24,523 bases of DNA from Chloroflexota bacterium (GTDB lineage: Bacteria > Chloroflexota > Chloroflexia > Thermomicrobiales > UBA6265), in NCBI GenBank assembly GCA_023423795.1, contig JAFAEX010000252.1:1-24523 (forward strand). The letters are read 5' to 3'. A model generated the notes under the pieces. That model saw nothing but the letters and a program-made list of their open reading frames with translations. It had not been told where the DNA came from and searched no databases. This document shows positions 1 through 6,983 of the stretch, piece by piece (position 1 is the stretch's first letter; each line of letters starts with the position of its first letter). The translations under genes and the position numbers were made by a program.

Positions 1-217
1 GTGGCGTGGCGCATGTTGTCCCCGGTACGGGGGGGGGACGACGGGTTGGTTGACACCGGCGTGGTCCCGGAACGGCTCATGGAATCACGTTCCCCGTCCC
101 CAGGGCGTTCGGGCGGTCGCCGAAAAAACCGGTTCTCGCATGAACACGGGGAAACCGCGCCGAATCAATACTGAATAATCACCGAACAAACTCCGCCCCA
201 TGTCCCGTGGCCGCCGT
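1..217. other. Left-edge non-coding stretch
   Basis: I find no coding region here. It lies downstream of the 3' end of the minus-strand ada gene. A run of nine G at 29-37 sits close to the edge. A TTGACA hexamer at 50-55 has no matching -10 element at normal spacing. The only structured element is the terminator-like hairpin listed separately. Confidence 0.6.
122..157 (-). terminator. Possible intrinsic terminator of ada
   Basis: Read on the minus strand, a CGGTTT arm (152-157) pairs with GAACCG (130-135) across a loop of about 16 bases, with one G-U pair. It is followed by a G or two and then six T (123-128). It lies about 60 to 95 bases beyond the ada stop codon. The stem is short, so this is only moderately supported. 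Confidence 0.35.
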
Positions 218-1303
218 TCAGGCGACGGCCTCGCGGTCCAGCAGGGCGCGCTTGCGTTCCACGCCCCAGCGGTAGCCGGTCAGCGCCCCGTCGCGGCGCA
301 CCACCCGGTGACAGGGGATGGCGACCGCGAGCCGGTTCGCCGCGCACGCCCCGGCCACCGCGCGGGCCGCATCCGGAGCGCCGATCCGGGACGCGATCTC
401 GGCGTACGTGACCGTCTCGCCGCGTGGGATCGCCGCCAGCGCCTGCCACACCCGCTGCTGGAAGGCGGTACCCCGGATGTCGAGCGGGAGGTCGTGCCCG
501 ATTCCCGGCGATTCCACGACGCCGACCACGCGCGCGACCAGTTCGGCGAACGCCGGGTCGTCGCCGACCAGCGTCGCCGCCGGGAACCGGTCCTGCAAGT
601 CGCGGGCGAGCGCGTCCGGGTCGTCGCACAGGTCGATCGCACAGATCCCGGCGTCGCTGGCGGCGACGAGGATTGCGCCGAGCGAGCACTCGCCGACCGC
701 GAAACGGATCGCCTCGCCCGCGCCGCCGTTGCGGTACGCGCCCGGCGTCATCCCCAGCACCTTTCCCGCCGCTTCGTAGAACCGCCCGCTGGAGGCGAAC
801 CCGGCGTCGTAGATCGCGGCGGTGACGCTGCGGCCGCGCTCAAGTTCGTCGCGCACCCGCGCACCGCGCCGCGCCGCCGCCCAGGCGCGCGGGGTGAGCC
901 CGGTCGCCGCCTTGAACACCCGGTGGAAATGGTGCGGGCTCATCCCGGCTGCCGCCGCGACCGTTTCCAGCGCCGGGATCGTTTCGGATTCGTCGATGAA
1001 CCGGCAGGCCGCCGCCACCGCCGCCGCGTGCCGCTCCGCCAGCGGCGCTTCGTCGGGCCGGCAGCGCTTGCAGGGGCGGAACCCCGCCTGCTCGGCGTCG
1101 GCTTGCGTGGCGTGGAAGCGCACGTTCGACCGCAGCGGCCGCCGCGCCCCACAGGAGGGCCGGCAGTAGACCCCGGTCGTGCGGACTGAGAACCAGAACG
1201 TGCCGTCGGCGGCGGCATCGCGGTTCACGACCGCGGTCCACATCGCCTCGTCGTCGGGAACGTCGGTCGTCGCCTGCTCGCGGTCATGGACGATCGGCTG
1301 CAT
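218..1303 (-). CDS. ada: Ada: bifunctional DNA alkylation repair protein and transcriptional activator
   Basis: This 361-residue protein has the full Ada architecture. The N-terminal zinc domain carries Cys47, Cys51, Cys78 and Cys81, which sit exactly nine residues after E. coli Ada Cys38/42/69/72. Cys47 is therefore the expected acceptor of methyl groups from DNA phosphotriesters. An AraC-type helix-turn-helix region follows (about 95-165). The C-terminal O6-methylguanine-DNA methyltransferase domain ends with the IPCHRVV signature, whose Cys331 accepts methyl from O6-methylguanine. In the family, methylation of the N-terminal Cys converts the protein into an activator of its own regulon. 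The ATG start is preceded by AGGAGG at a 6-base spacing. The gene stands alone on its strand and is divergent from the dUTPase-family gene. A TAGACT hexamer at 1340-1345 on the minus strand could be its -10. Nothing appears truncated. Confidence 0.96.
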   Translation of the reverse strand: MQPIVHDREQATTDVPDDEAMWTAVVNRDAAADGTFWFSVRTTGVYCRPSCGARRPLRSNVRFHATQADAEQAGFRPCKRCRPDEAPLAERHAAAVAAACRFIDESETIPALETVAAAAGMSPHHFHRVFKAATGLTPRAWAAARRGARVRDELERGRSVTAAIYDAGFASSGRFYEAAGKVLGMTPGAYRNGGAGEAIRFAVGECSLGAILVAASDAGICAIDLCDDPDALARDLQDRFPAATLVGDDPAFAELVARVVGVVESPGIGHDLPLDIRGTAFQQRVWQALAAIPRGETVTYAEIASRIGAPDAARAVAGACAANRLAVAIPCHRVVRRDGALTGYRWGVERKRALLDREAVA

Positions 1304-1523
1304 CGCTGTCCTCCTGCTGCATCCGTCCTCGTATCAACGAGTCTACGCAGCGCCGCGAACCGGACACTCCGCCGCTTGCGCTCGAACTCGGATGAGCGGA
1401 CGTTCCCCTTCGGCGCGCAATCCGTCGCATCGAGAGTCCGGCCGTGCTAGCCTGCCCGTCCCCGCAGAGGAACGAACGTCATCCGGCGCGCCTGAACGCG
1501 ACGCGCCGTGCGGGGGAACGAGC
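1304..1523. promoter_or_regulatory. Divergent intergenic region between ada and the dUTPase-family gene
   Basis: These 220 bases must hold both promoters. On the minus strand, TAGACT at 1340-1345 is a possible -10 for ada, with no convincing -35. On the plus strand, TAGCCT (1448-1453, in the context TGCTAGCCT) is a possible extended -10 for the downstream gene, again without a clear -35. I see no Ada box I would trust. The open frame that continues upstream of 1524 on the plus strand is probably not translated. Confidence 0.3.
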
Positions 1524-2072
1524 ATGTCCGACGAAACGACGACCGGCGCAACGCTACCCGGTGTGCTGGGCCGCGAGGATCTCCTCGCCCGCATCCAGGG
1601 CGAGCCGCCGCTGCTGACCGAGTGGGCCGATCTGGATGAGCAAGTCCAGCCGAACGGCATCGACCTTTCGCTGCGCTCCGTCGCCCGCATCACCGGAGGT
1701 GGCGTGCTGGCCGCCGACAACGCCGGCCGCGTCCTTCCCGATTACGAGGAGGTCCCGTTCGACGCCGACGGATTCGTCGATCTGCCGCCCGGCATCTACC
1801 AGGTCGTCTACAACGAGATCGTCGATCTGCCAAATGACCTGATGGCCCTCGGCCGCCCGCGCTCCAGCCTCTGCCGCTGCGGCGCGACCCTGCACACCGC
1901 CGTCTGGGACGCCGGCTACCGGGGCCGCTCCACCTCGCTGCTTAGCGTGCTCAACCCGGCCGGCTTCCGCGTCCAGCGCGGTGCGCGCCTGGTGCAACTT
2001 GTCTTCTTCGGCCTCGCCCGCCCCGCCGGCGAAGGGTACCGGGGCATCTACCGGGATGAGCACACGGGGTGA
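1524..2072 (+). CDS. dUTP diphosphatase / dCTP deaminase family protein (archaeal-type dUTPase)
   Basis: This 182-residue protein belongs to the trimeric dUTPase/dCTP deaminase fold. Visible motifs are QPNGIDLSL (42-50), PRSSL (112-116), AVWDAGYRGRS (126-136), a beta-strand motif RGARLVQLVFF (152-162) and a C-terminal GYRGIYRDE (171-179). The form AVWDAGYxGRS followed by a VxNP-like strand is that of archaeal-type dUTPases. The bacterial dCTP deaminase motif, with its catalytic Glu in a VLEF-type strand, is not evident. The likely reaction is therefore dUTP to dUMP plus pyrophosphate, which keeps uracil out of DNA. I chose the ATG at 1524 because family homology begins just after it and a GGGGGAACG stretch precedes it. 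The frame is open for 115 more codons upstream, but that part is Arg/Ser/Pro-rich and unlike the family. Deamination activity cannot be excluded from sequence. Confidence 0.85.
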   Translation: MSDETTTGATLPGVLGREDLLARIQGEPPLLTEWADLDEQVQPNGIDLSLRSVARITGGGVLAADNAGRVLPDYEEVPFDADGFVDLPPGIYQVVYNEIVDLPNDLMALGRPRSSLCRCGATLHTAVWDAGYRGRSTSLLSVLNPAGFRVQRGARLVQLVFFGLARPAGEGYRGIYRDEHTG

Positions 2073-2112
2073 GCGAGGCGGAGTGCGGGGTGCGTTCGCG
2101 CTCTCCCGAACC

Positions 2113-2231
2113 TCCCGGCCCTAAAGGACCGGGCTGAGAACGGAAAGGACGCTGAAGCGCCCTGACGAAGACGCGGTTCGTAGTGCCCTTCAGGGTGCTT
2201 TCCTCGTTAGCCCGGTCCTTTAGGGCCGGGA
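2113..2231. repeat. REP/BIME-like 119-bp inverted repeat element
   Basis: Two 23-base arms, 2113-2135 and 2209-2231, are perfect inverted copies. Each arm is itself an imperfect palindrome of the form CCCGGxCCTAAAGGxCCGGG. The interior continues as a weaker palindrome: GGAAAG and CTGAAG blocks match their inverted counterparts, and ACGAA (2165-2169) pairs with TTCGT (2177-2181) at the centre. The element lies between the ends of two convergent genes, a usual site for REP pairs or small non-autonomous IS200/IS605-type elements. No transposase is present. Confidence 0.7.
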
Positions 2232-2238
2232 CGGGGCC

Positions 2239-2314
2239 GACGCCCTCAGGACGTGGCGGACGCCCTCGGGACGTGGCCGGCCCTCGGCACTCGGCCCTCG
2301 GCACTCGGCCCTCG
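2239..2314. repeat. Two adjoining minisatellites
   Basis: Two 20-base units (2239-2258 and 2259-2278; consensus GACGCCCTCRGGACGTGGCS) are followed by two identical 14-base units GGCCCTCGGCACTC (2279-2292, 2293-2306) and a partial third (2307-2314). The block ends at the stop codon of the minus-strand CoA-transferase gene, so copy number could vary without touching coding sequence. Confidence 0.75.
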
Positions 2315-3628
2315 CTACGTCACCGGCAGCGACCAGTGCCGCGCCAACGCCGCCGCCCGCAGGTCCGGTTGCGCGTCCGGGTGGGCGATGGAGGTCAGCA
2401 GTTCGGCTCGGCGGCGCAGGGATTGCCCGGCGAGGTTGACCGCGCCGAACTCCGTCACCACGTACTGCACGTGGCCGCGCGTCGTTACCACCCCGGAGGC
2501 CGGTTTGGTCGCGGCCACGATCCGCGACACCGTGCCGCCCTTCGCCATCGAAGGCAGCGCGATGATCGCCCGTCCGCCGTTGGCGAGGTTCGCGCCCCAG
2601 ATGAAATCCATCTGGCCGCCGATGCCGCTGTATATGGAGGAGCCGATCGAATCGGCGACCACCTGCCCGGTCAGGTCCACCTCGATCGCCGAGTTGATCG
2701 CCGTCATCCGGTCGTTGCGCCGGATCTCCCGCGTGTCGTTCACGATGTCCGACGGGTGGAACTCGACGAACGGGTTTTGGTCCACGAAGTCGTAGAGTTT
2801 CTGCGATCCGAGCGCGAACGAGGTCACAATCCGTCCCGGATACAGGGTCTTGTACTTGTTGGTGATGACGCCGCGCTCGGCCAATTCAACAAGCCCGTCC
2901 GAGAACATCTCCGTGTGGACCCCGAGGTCCTCGCGGTCGGTCAGGCAGGCCAGCGTCGCGTCCGGGATCGCGCCGATGCCCATCTGGAGCGTCGCCCGGT
3001 CCGGCACCAGTTGCGCCACGTGCTGCCCGATGGCTTGCTCGACCGGACCGATCGTGGCCGCGTGGCCGTGCGGCAGCGGGCGGTCGGTCTCCACCAGCGC
3101 CGCGAACCGCGAAACGTGCACGGCCGAGTTGCCCATCGTGCGCGGCGCTTGCGGGTTGATCAGGCCGATCACCGTTCGCGCGCTGTCGGCGGCGGCGCGG
3201 GCGCAGGCGATCGAGGTGCCGAGCCGGCAGAACCCGTGGCGGTCCGGCGGCGTCACCTGCAAGAGCGCCACGTCGAGCGCCAGCGTCTCGTTGCGGAACA
3301 GGGCCGGCACCCGCGACAGGAAAACCGGCGTGTAATCCGCCCGCCCGTCGTTGACCGCCGCCCGCACGTTCGCCCCGACGAACAGCGCATTGTGCCGGAT
3401 GTGTTCGTAAACGCCGGGCTCGGTGTGCGGCGCGGCCCCTTCGGTGTGCAGCGCCACCACCTCGACGCCGCTCAGGTCGCCCGCCCGCCGCACCAGCGCG
3501 TCCAGCAACTCGTGCGGCGTCATCGCGACTTCGTGCAGATAGACGCGGTCGCCGGAGGACACGAGCCGGACCGCCTCGTCGGCCGAGACGATCGGCGGCA
3601 CGGCGCTCGGAGTGGACGGGTGCGACAC
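2315..3628 (-). CDS. Acetyl-CoA hydrolase/transferase family protein (4-hydroxybutyrate CoA-transferase-like)
   Basis: This 437-residue protein has the normal length of the family-I acetyl-CoA hydrolase/CoA-transferase group. It contains a GIGAIPDATL segment (217-226), then LGVHTEMFSDG with Glu240 as the expected nucleophile that forms the glutamyl-CoA thioester, and later the conserved GIGGQMDFIWGA (335-346) ahead of ALPSMAKGG (358-365). Members move CoA between acetyl-CoA and acids such as 4-hydroxybutyrate, butyrate, succinate or acetate. The substrate cannot be read here. The start is a GTG (codon at 3626-3628) about 10 bases after AGGAGG. No in-frame ATG exists near the family's usual N-terminus. 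The frame stays open much further upstream, but that region overlaps the well-supported genes on the other strand. The gene stands alone on its strand, divergent from the small helical protein gene. Confidence 0.92.
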   Translation of the reverse strand: MSHPSTPSAVPPIVSADEAVRLVSSGDRVYLHEVAMTPHELLDALVRRAGDLSGVEVVALHTEGAAPHTEPGVYEHIRHNALFVGANVRAAVNDGRADYTPVFLSRVPALFRNETLALDVALLQVTPPDRHGFCRLGTSIACARAAADSARTVIGLINPQAPRTMGNSAVHVSRFAALVETDRPLPHGHAATIGPVEQAIGQHVAQLVPDRATLQMGIGAIPDATLACLTDREDLGVHTEMFSDGLVELAERGVITNKYKTLYPGRIVTSFALGSQKLYDFVDQNPFVEFHPSDIVNDTREIRRNDRMTAINSAIEVDLTGQVVADSIGSSIYSGIGGQMDFIWGANLANGGRAIIALPSMAKGGTVSRIVAATKPASGVVTTRGHVQYVVTEFGAVNLAGQSLRRRAELLTSIAHPDAQPDLRAAALARHWSLPVT

Positions 3629-3772
3629 GGATGCTGCTCCTCCTGCTCGGTCGGGAACCGCGGCGCGGGCGCGGACGTTGTCCACGTAGAATGCCGCAGC
3701 CGGCGTTCGTGCGCGCGGAAGCGCGCCGCCGGCGAGCGCGCCTGCGGCGACACCGCAGGATGGAGGCCGGGC
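3629..3772. promoter_or_regulatory. Divergent intergenic region
   Basis: This 144-base gap lies between divergent starts. It holds a short GC hairpin, GCGCGC-GGAA-GCGCGC (3711-3726), with a GNRA-type loop in the leader of the plus-strand gene. I could not identify a convincing -10/-35 pair on either strand. A TAGAAT hexamer at 3687-3692 on the plus strand lacks a -35 partner. Confidence 0.3.
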
Positions 3773-4054
3773 ATGTCCGAGGACAACAAGCCGGGCGGCG
3801 CGTCGGACGACGCGTTGCAGGAATCGCTCGAGAAGTTGCGGGCCGACGCCCAGAAGCTGGCGGCCGAGGTCGGCCGCATCGCGCAGGACCAGTTCGAGGA
3901 AGCGAAGCCGCAACTGCGCGAAACGCTGGACCGCCTCGAAGGCGCGATCGACAACCTCGCGCAGAAGGCGCGGGAGATGCTCGGCGAGGCCCGCACCAAG
4001 CTGGACGAGGAGAAGCCGGCCGACGGATCGTCCGGCGGCGCGGGCGGCCGGTAG
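3773..4054 (+). CDS. Small charged helical protein, unknown function
   Basis: This is a 93-residue protein with no signal peptide, no cysteine and no membrane segment. Residues about 13-80 form one continuous heptad-like amphipathic pattern of Leu/Ala and Glu/Lys/Arg/Gln, expected to be a long helix or coiled coil similar to apolipoprotein- or LEA-like segments. The tail is Gly/Ser-rich. A GGAGG lies six bases before the ATG, and codon usage matches the neighbours, which supports it as real. It ends 17 bases before an HdeD-like membrane protein gene on the same strand, so the two are probably co-transcribed. An envelope or stress role is only a guess from that pairing. I do not recognise a named family. 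Confidence 0.72.
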   Translation: MSEDNKPGGASDDALQESLEKLRADAQKLAAEVGRIAQDQFEEAKPQLRETLDRLEGAIDNLAQKAREMLGEARTKLDEEKPADGSSGGAGGR

Positions 4055-4071
4055 CCGACGGGAGCGATGGC

Positions 4072-4641
4072 ATGGACGGCGGCGCGGCCACGGACCAACG
4101 GTTCGCCCTCCCGGATTGGCGGGTGGTCGCGCTCCGTGGCGCGCTCGCGCTCGCCTTCGGGCTCGTCGTCCTGCTGTGGCCCGGCGCGTCCCTGGACACG
4201 ACCCTGTTCGCTTTCGCCGCGTTCGCGTTGGTCTACGGCATCGTCTCGATCGTATCCGGTCTGCGCGGCGACGACGGGCCGGGCCGGACGTCACTGGTCG
4301 AGGGTGTCGCCGGCATCGCGTTCGCCGTCGCCGCGTTCGCCTGGCCCGGCCCGACCGCGACGGTCGCCACCACGCTCGTCGGTTTCTGGGCGATCCTCGT
4401 CGGCGGCCTCCAGGCGGGGGAGGCCATCCAGCGGCGCGACGCCATCCCCGACGAATGGCTGCGGGCCCTCGCCGGGGCAGCAACCGTCCTGTTCGGCGTC
4501 CTTCTCCTCGCCCGGCCGTACCTCGGCGGCCCCGCGTTGACCGTCATGGTCGGCGTCTACGCGGCTGCGTTCGGCGGCCTCATCGTCGCCTTCGCCATCG
4601 AGGCCCGACGCCGGGCGGTGGCTGCGCTGGATCATCCCTGA
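4072..4641 (+). CDS. HdeD-family (DUF308) integral membrane protein
   Basis: This is a 189-residue protein with six predicted transmembrane helices arranged as repeated hairpins. The first, starting at DWRVVALRGALALAFG and followed by LLWPGASLDT, is the typical HdeD/DUF308 signature. A related copy, AGIAFAVAAFAWPGPTAT, follows. E. coli HdeD is linked to acid resistance at high cell density. The role in other bacteria is unknown, so function here stays general. The in-frame ATG at 4072 is preceded by GGGAG. Another ATG at 4067 is in a different frame. It closely follows the small helical protein gene, suggesting a two-gene operon. Confidence 0.85.
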   Translation: MDGGAATDQRFALPDWRVVALRGALALAFGLVVLLWPGASLDTTLFAFAAFALVYGIVSIVSGLRGDDGPGRTSLVEGVAGIAFAVAAFAWPGPTATVATTLVGFWAILVGGLQAGEAIQRRDAIPDEWLRALAGAATVLFGVLLLARPYLGGPALTVMVGVYAAAFGGLIVAFAIEARRRAVAALDHP

Positions 4642-4937
4642 TCGCCGCTTCCCGACTGCCTCGCGTCCTGGCCGGGCCGGAGCGCCCCCCGCATGGCGCG
4701 AACGGTTCGCACGGACGCTGTTGCACGGCGCTGACTGCCGGATGCGTCATCGTCGTGCGGGATCAGCGAATCGGCGCGGCCGAACGCCGACCAGCGGATT
4801 GTGGGACCACCCGGACAGACGCCGGCGAAACGGAACCCGGTTGGTTGGCGACATCCGTCCGTCACCGTATCACCAATCGGCATTGCCCCGCGGGTTCCGG
4901 CGCTCTCGGTGTTGCCGCGAATCCGCTTCCCGAGCGG
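4642..4937. other. Intergenic stretch with no recognisable feature
   Basis: This gap lies between the 3' ends of the HdeD-like gene (plus) and the Cys-rich protein gene (minus). Open frames crossing it are Arg/Pro-rich and have no family resemblance. I see no strong hairpin followed by a T-run, and no repeat. Confidence 0.5.
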
Positions 4938-5366
4938 TCAAACGGCGTCCATGCAGCGCGCTCCGCAGGCGGTCGAGAGGCACACCTGACCCGCGCCGCA
5001 ATCGTTGGGCGACGAGCACCGCCGGTAATCGAGGTCGCAGACGTCGCTCAGGTTCGCGCCGAGGTCCGAGCAGAACCGGCGGCGGCCGTCCAGGGTTGGC
5101 CAGCACCACGTCGTGAACGGATCATTGGGGCACTGGATCGCGTCGGTGCACGGCAACAGGCATACGCCGCCGAACCTGACCCGACCGTTGCGACAGCGCT
5201 TCTTCCCGGGCTTCTTCTTGCCGGGTTTCTTCTTCCGGCCCGCCGCGGCATCTGTCACCCCGGCGATGATTGCCACGACCGACGCGAGCGTCGCGCGTCG
5301 GGACACTGACCTGGACTGGGCAATGGCGAGACGTTGGGCGATCCGGTCGAGAACGGCGGTATCCAT
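4938..5366 (-). CDS. Exported Cys-rich protein with Tat-like signal and Lys-rich linker
   Basis: This 142-residue protein has three parts. Residues 1-35 form an N-terminal signal with a twin-arginine-like SRRATLA followed by a hydrophobic run ending in Ala residues. Next is a basic linker with two KKPGK-type repeats. Last is a compact domain with 12 cysteines, enough for six disulfides, including GGVCLLPC and ending CGARC. I associate this three-part layout, usually present in many copies per genome, with Thermomicrobia-type Chloroflexota. No biochemical function is known to me. AGGAG lies seven bases before the chosen ATG. The frame is open further upstream, but that part lacks a signal and is Arg/Ser-rich. 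A palindrome 65-82 bases upstream of the start may be an operator. Function is left open. Confidence 0.75.
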   Translation of the reverse strand: MDTAVLDRIAQRLAIAQSRSVSRRATLASVVAIIAGVTDAAAGRKKKPGKKKPGKKRCRNGRVRFGGVCLLPCTDAIQCPNDPFTTWCWPTLDGRRRFCSDLGANLSDVCDLDYRRCSSPNDCGAGQVCLSTACGARCMDAV

Positions 5367-5430
5367 GTGGCGGCTCCTGCGGTGGCTGCGAAGTCCGCTC
5401 GTACTATCAGGCCGGGGCGGTAGACGGATC

Positions 5431-5448
5431 ATGGGGAGAATTCCCCAT
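5431..5448. promoter_or_regulatory. Operator-like palindrome upstream of the Cys-rich protein gene
   Basis: ATGGGGA (5431-5437) and TCCCCAT (5442-5448) are perfect 7-base inverted arms separated by GAAT. The site is AT-richer than its surroundings and lies 65-82 bases upstream of the minus-strand start at 5366, where a repressor or activator could act. On the minus strand a TAGTAC hexamer between the palindrome and the start could be a -10. Confidence 0.4.
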
Positions 5449-5735
5449 TTCTTCGCGGCCGTTTCGAGATCTGATTGGGAGATCGCCGGCGCAGCGTTCC
5501 ACCGTAGCCGGATCGCGTGGCCGAGACCCCGGCGACCTGCGACCGCCCGAGCAATCGAGCCCGTCGCGGTCGAACCGGATTCCGCGGCAAGCCTGGTCGG
5601 ATACGGTATGCCATCAGGTGCGGACAGGGTGTCCTTCCGCATGGCCGGAGCCGACGGAATAGGTAGGACCGAAAGAGCCGATAAACGAGCCGGGACGTCG
5701 TGCCGAATTTGACACGGAACTGCAACACGGACGGC
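5449..5735. other. Intergenic stretch upstream of the copper-enzyme genes
   Basis: No gene is supported here. It should contain the promoter of the multicopper oxidase gene. TTGACA at 5709-5714 matches a -35, but the expected -10 position reads CGGCCC, so I do not call a promoter. Confidence 0.4.
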
Positions 5736-5837
5736 CCGCCGTGCAACAACGGTCACACCCACGGCGGTGCATCCTTACCCGCGTAGAGAGCGAGGGTTCG
5801 AAGGGCCGGACGGCCCACGAAGAAGGGTAAGGACACC
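5736..5837 (+). promoter_or_regulatory. Structured 5' leader that can mask the multicopper oxidase ribosome binding site
   Basis: TCCTTACCC (5772-5780) is perfectly complementary to GGGTAAGGA (5825-5833). After a two-base bulge, GGTG (5766-5769) pairs with CACC (5834-5837). The 3' arm contains the Shine-Dalgarno AAGGA and runs up to the ATG at 5838. The loop holds a further small stem (GGGCC 5803-5807 with GGCCC 5812-5816). A separate stem just upstream, 5736-5743 with 5760-5767, shares two G with the masking stem. Together they look like a leader that controls translation or responds to temperature or a ligand. Regulation is inferred only from pairing. Confidence 0.5.
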
Positions 5838-6896
5838 ATGGGTCTGATTGCGGATCGGGTCAACCGGCGGCGGATGATGGGGCTGCTGGGCCTCTCCGGC
5901 GCGGGCGCCGTGGCCACGGCCATCGCCCCCACGGTCGGCACGCAGCGCGCCACCGCGGCCGTCATGCATCCGGGCCACCTCGACGTCGCGGGCGCCCCGG
6001 CGGCGGCCGAGGACGGGATGTCCGCCGACGAAATGGACGCCATGCACGAGGAAGGCGTCAAGTCCTTCCCGGCGGAGACCAAGGGGCTCGGTGGCCAGCC
6101 GCTCGAGTTCGAGATGGACGGCGACGTCAAGGTCTTCAACCTGACCTGCGACGTCGTGGAGTGGGAGTACTCCCCGGGCAAGACGGTCGAGGCGTGGGGG
6201 TACAACGGCGTGCTGCCGGGCCCGGAAATCCGCGTCACCGAAGGCGACAAGATCCGGGTTCACGTCACCAACAACATGCCGCAGAGCACCGCGGTGCACT
6301 GGCACGGGCTCATCGTCCCGAACGACCAGGACGGCGTGCCCTACCTGACGCAGCCGCCGATCAAGCCCGGCGAGACCTACACCTACGAGTTCCCGATCCG
6401 CGAGGGCAACGCCGGCTCGCACATGTACCACTCCCACCACAACGCGGCGGAGCAGGTGGGCAAGGGGTTGCTCGGGGCGTTCATCGTGGAGCCGAAGGAC
6501 CCGTCCACCCGGCCGGCCTTCGACAAGGAATACACGATGGTCCTGAACGACGGCTACATCGGCGGCTTCACCATCAACGGCAAGGGCTTCCCCGCCACCC
6601 AGCCGCTGACCGCCAAGAAGGGCGAGAAGATCCTGGTCCGCTACATGAACGAGGGCCAGATGATCCACCCGATGCACCTGCACGGGATGCCGCAGCAGGT
6701 CATCGCCCAGGACGGTTGGCTGCTGCCCACGCCGTACATGGCCGACACCATCGGCGTGGACCCGGGGCAACGGATCGATGTCCTCGTCGATTGCACGGAG
6801 CCGGGCATCTGGGCCTTCCACTGCCACGTGCTCACCCACGCCGAAAGCGCCCACGGCATGTTCGGCATGGTGACGGTCCTGATCGTCGAGGAATAG
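5838..6896 (+). CDS. Tat-exported two-domain multicopper oxidase
   Basis: This 352-residue protein has a Tat-type signal (NRRRMMGLLG, 9-18) ending near ATAA (39-42). Cupredoxin domain 1 carries HWHG (His154, His156) and MYHSHHN (His198, His200). Domain 2 carries HPMHLHG (277-283) and HCHVLTH (328-334), followed by Met-containing HGMFGM (339-344). These supply the trinuclear cluster and one type-1 copper site (His277, Cys329, His334, probably Met341). Domain 1 has His-Ser-His where a type-1 site needs Cys, so the only blue copper is in domain 2, as in type-B two-domain laccases. Three-domain laccases are about 450-550 residues, so the middle domain is absent. Reaction: four one-electron oxidations coupled to O2 reduction to water. 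Possible substrates are metal ions or phenols. It is followed by nirK, 87 bases away on the same strand. Confidence 0.9.
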   Translation: MGLIADRVNRRRMMGLLGLSGAGAVATAIAPTVGTQRATAAVMHPGHLDVAGAPAAAEDGMSADEMDAMHEEGVKSFPAETKGLGGQPLEFEMDGDVKVFNLTCDVVEWEYSPGKTVEAWGYNGVLPGPEIRVTEGDKIRVHVTNNMPQSTAVHWHGLIVPNDQDGVPYLTQPPIKPGETYTYEFPIREGNAGSHMYHSHHNAAEQVGKGLLGAFIVEPKDPSTRPAFDKEYTMVLNDGYIGGFTINGKGFPATQPLTAKKGEKILVRYMNEGQMIHPMHLHGMPQQVIAQDGWLLPTPYMADTIGVDPGQRIDVLVDCTEPGIWAFHCHVLTHAESAHGMFGMVTVLIVEE

Positions 6897-6909
6897 ACCC
6901 TGCGGGTGG

Positions 6910-6942
6910 GAACGCGCGGCGCCGTCATCGGCCCGCGCGTTC
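6910..6942 (+). other. Strong hairpin between the multicopper oxidase gene and nirK
   Basis: GAACGCGCGG (6910-6919) pairs perfectly with CCGCGCGTTC (6933-6942) around a 13-base loop. No T-run follows, so it is not a classical terminator. It could protect the upstream mRNA end, mark a processing site, or attenuate transcription. Confidence 0.55.
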
Positions 6943-6983
6943 TCATAGCCGGCGACGGTGGCCGGCAGGCAGGAGGATCGACC

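Noticed and set aside
50..55. TTGACA as a promoter -35
   Set aside because: No -10-like hexamer exists 16-18 bases downstream and no gene follows on that strand.
1179..1523. N-terminal extension of the dUTPase-family gene by 115 codons
   Set aside because: The extension is low-complexity, overlaps the ada start and is not part of the family. The ATG at 1524 gives the normal length.
2183..4054. 623-codon open frame on the plus strand
   Set aside because: It is antisense to the CoA-transferase gene, is Arg/His/Val-rich with no family motif, and only its end, from 3773, is a real small gene. Long antisense frames are expected at this GC content.
3629..4483. N-terminal extension of the CoA-transferase reading frame
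   Set aside because: It is antisense to the small helical gene and the HdeD-like gene and is Arg-rich. A GTG with a good ribosome binding site at 3628 fits the family start.
5709..5714. TTGACA as the -35 of the copper oxidase promoter
   Set aside because: The bases at the expected -10 position are GC-only, so no promoter can be supported.
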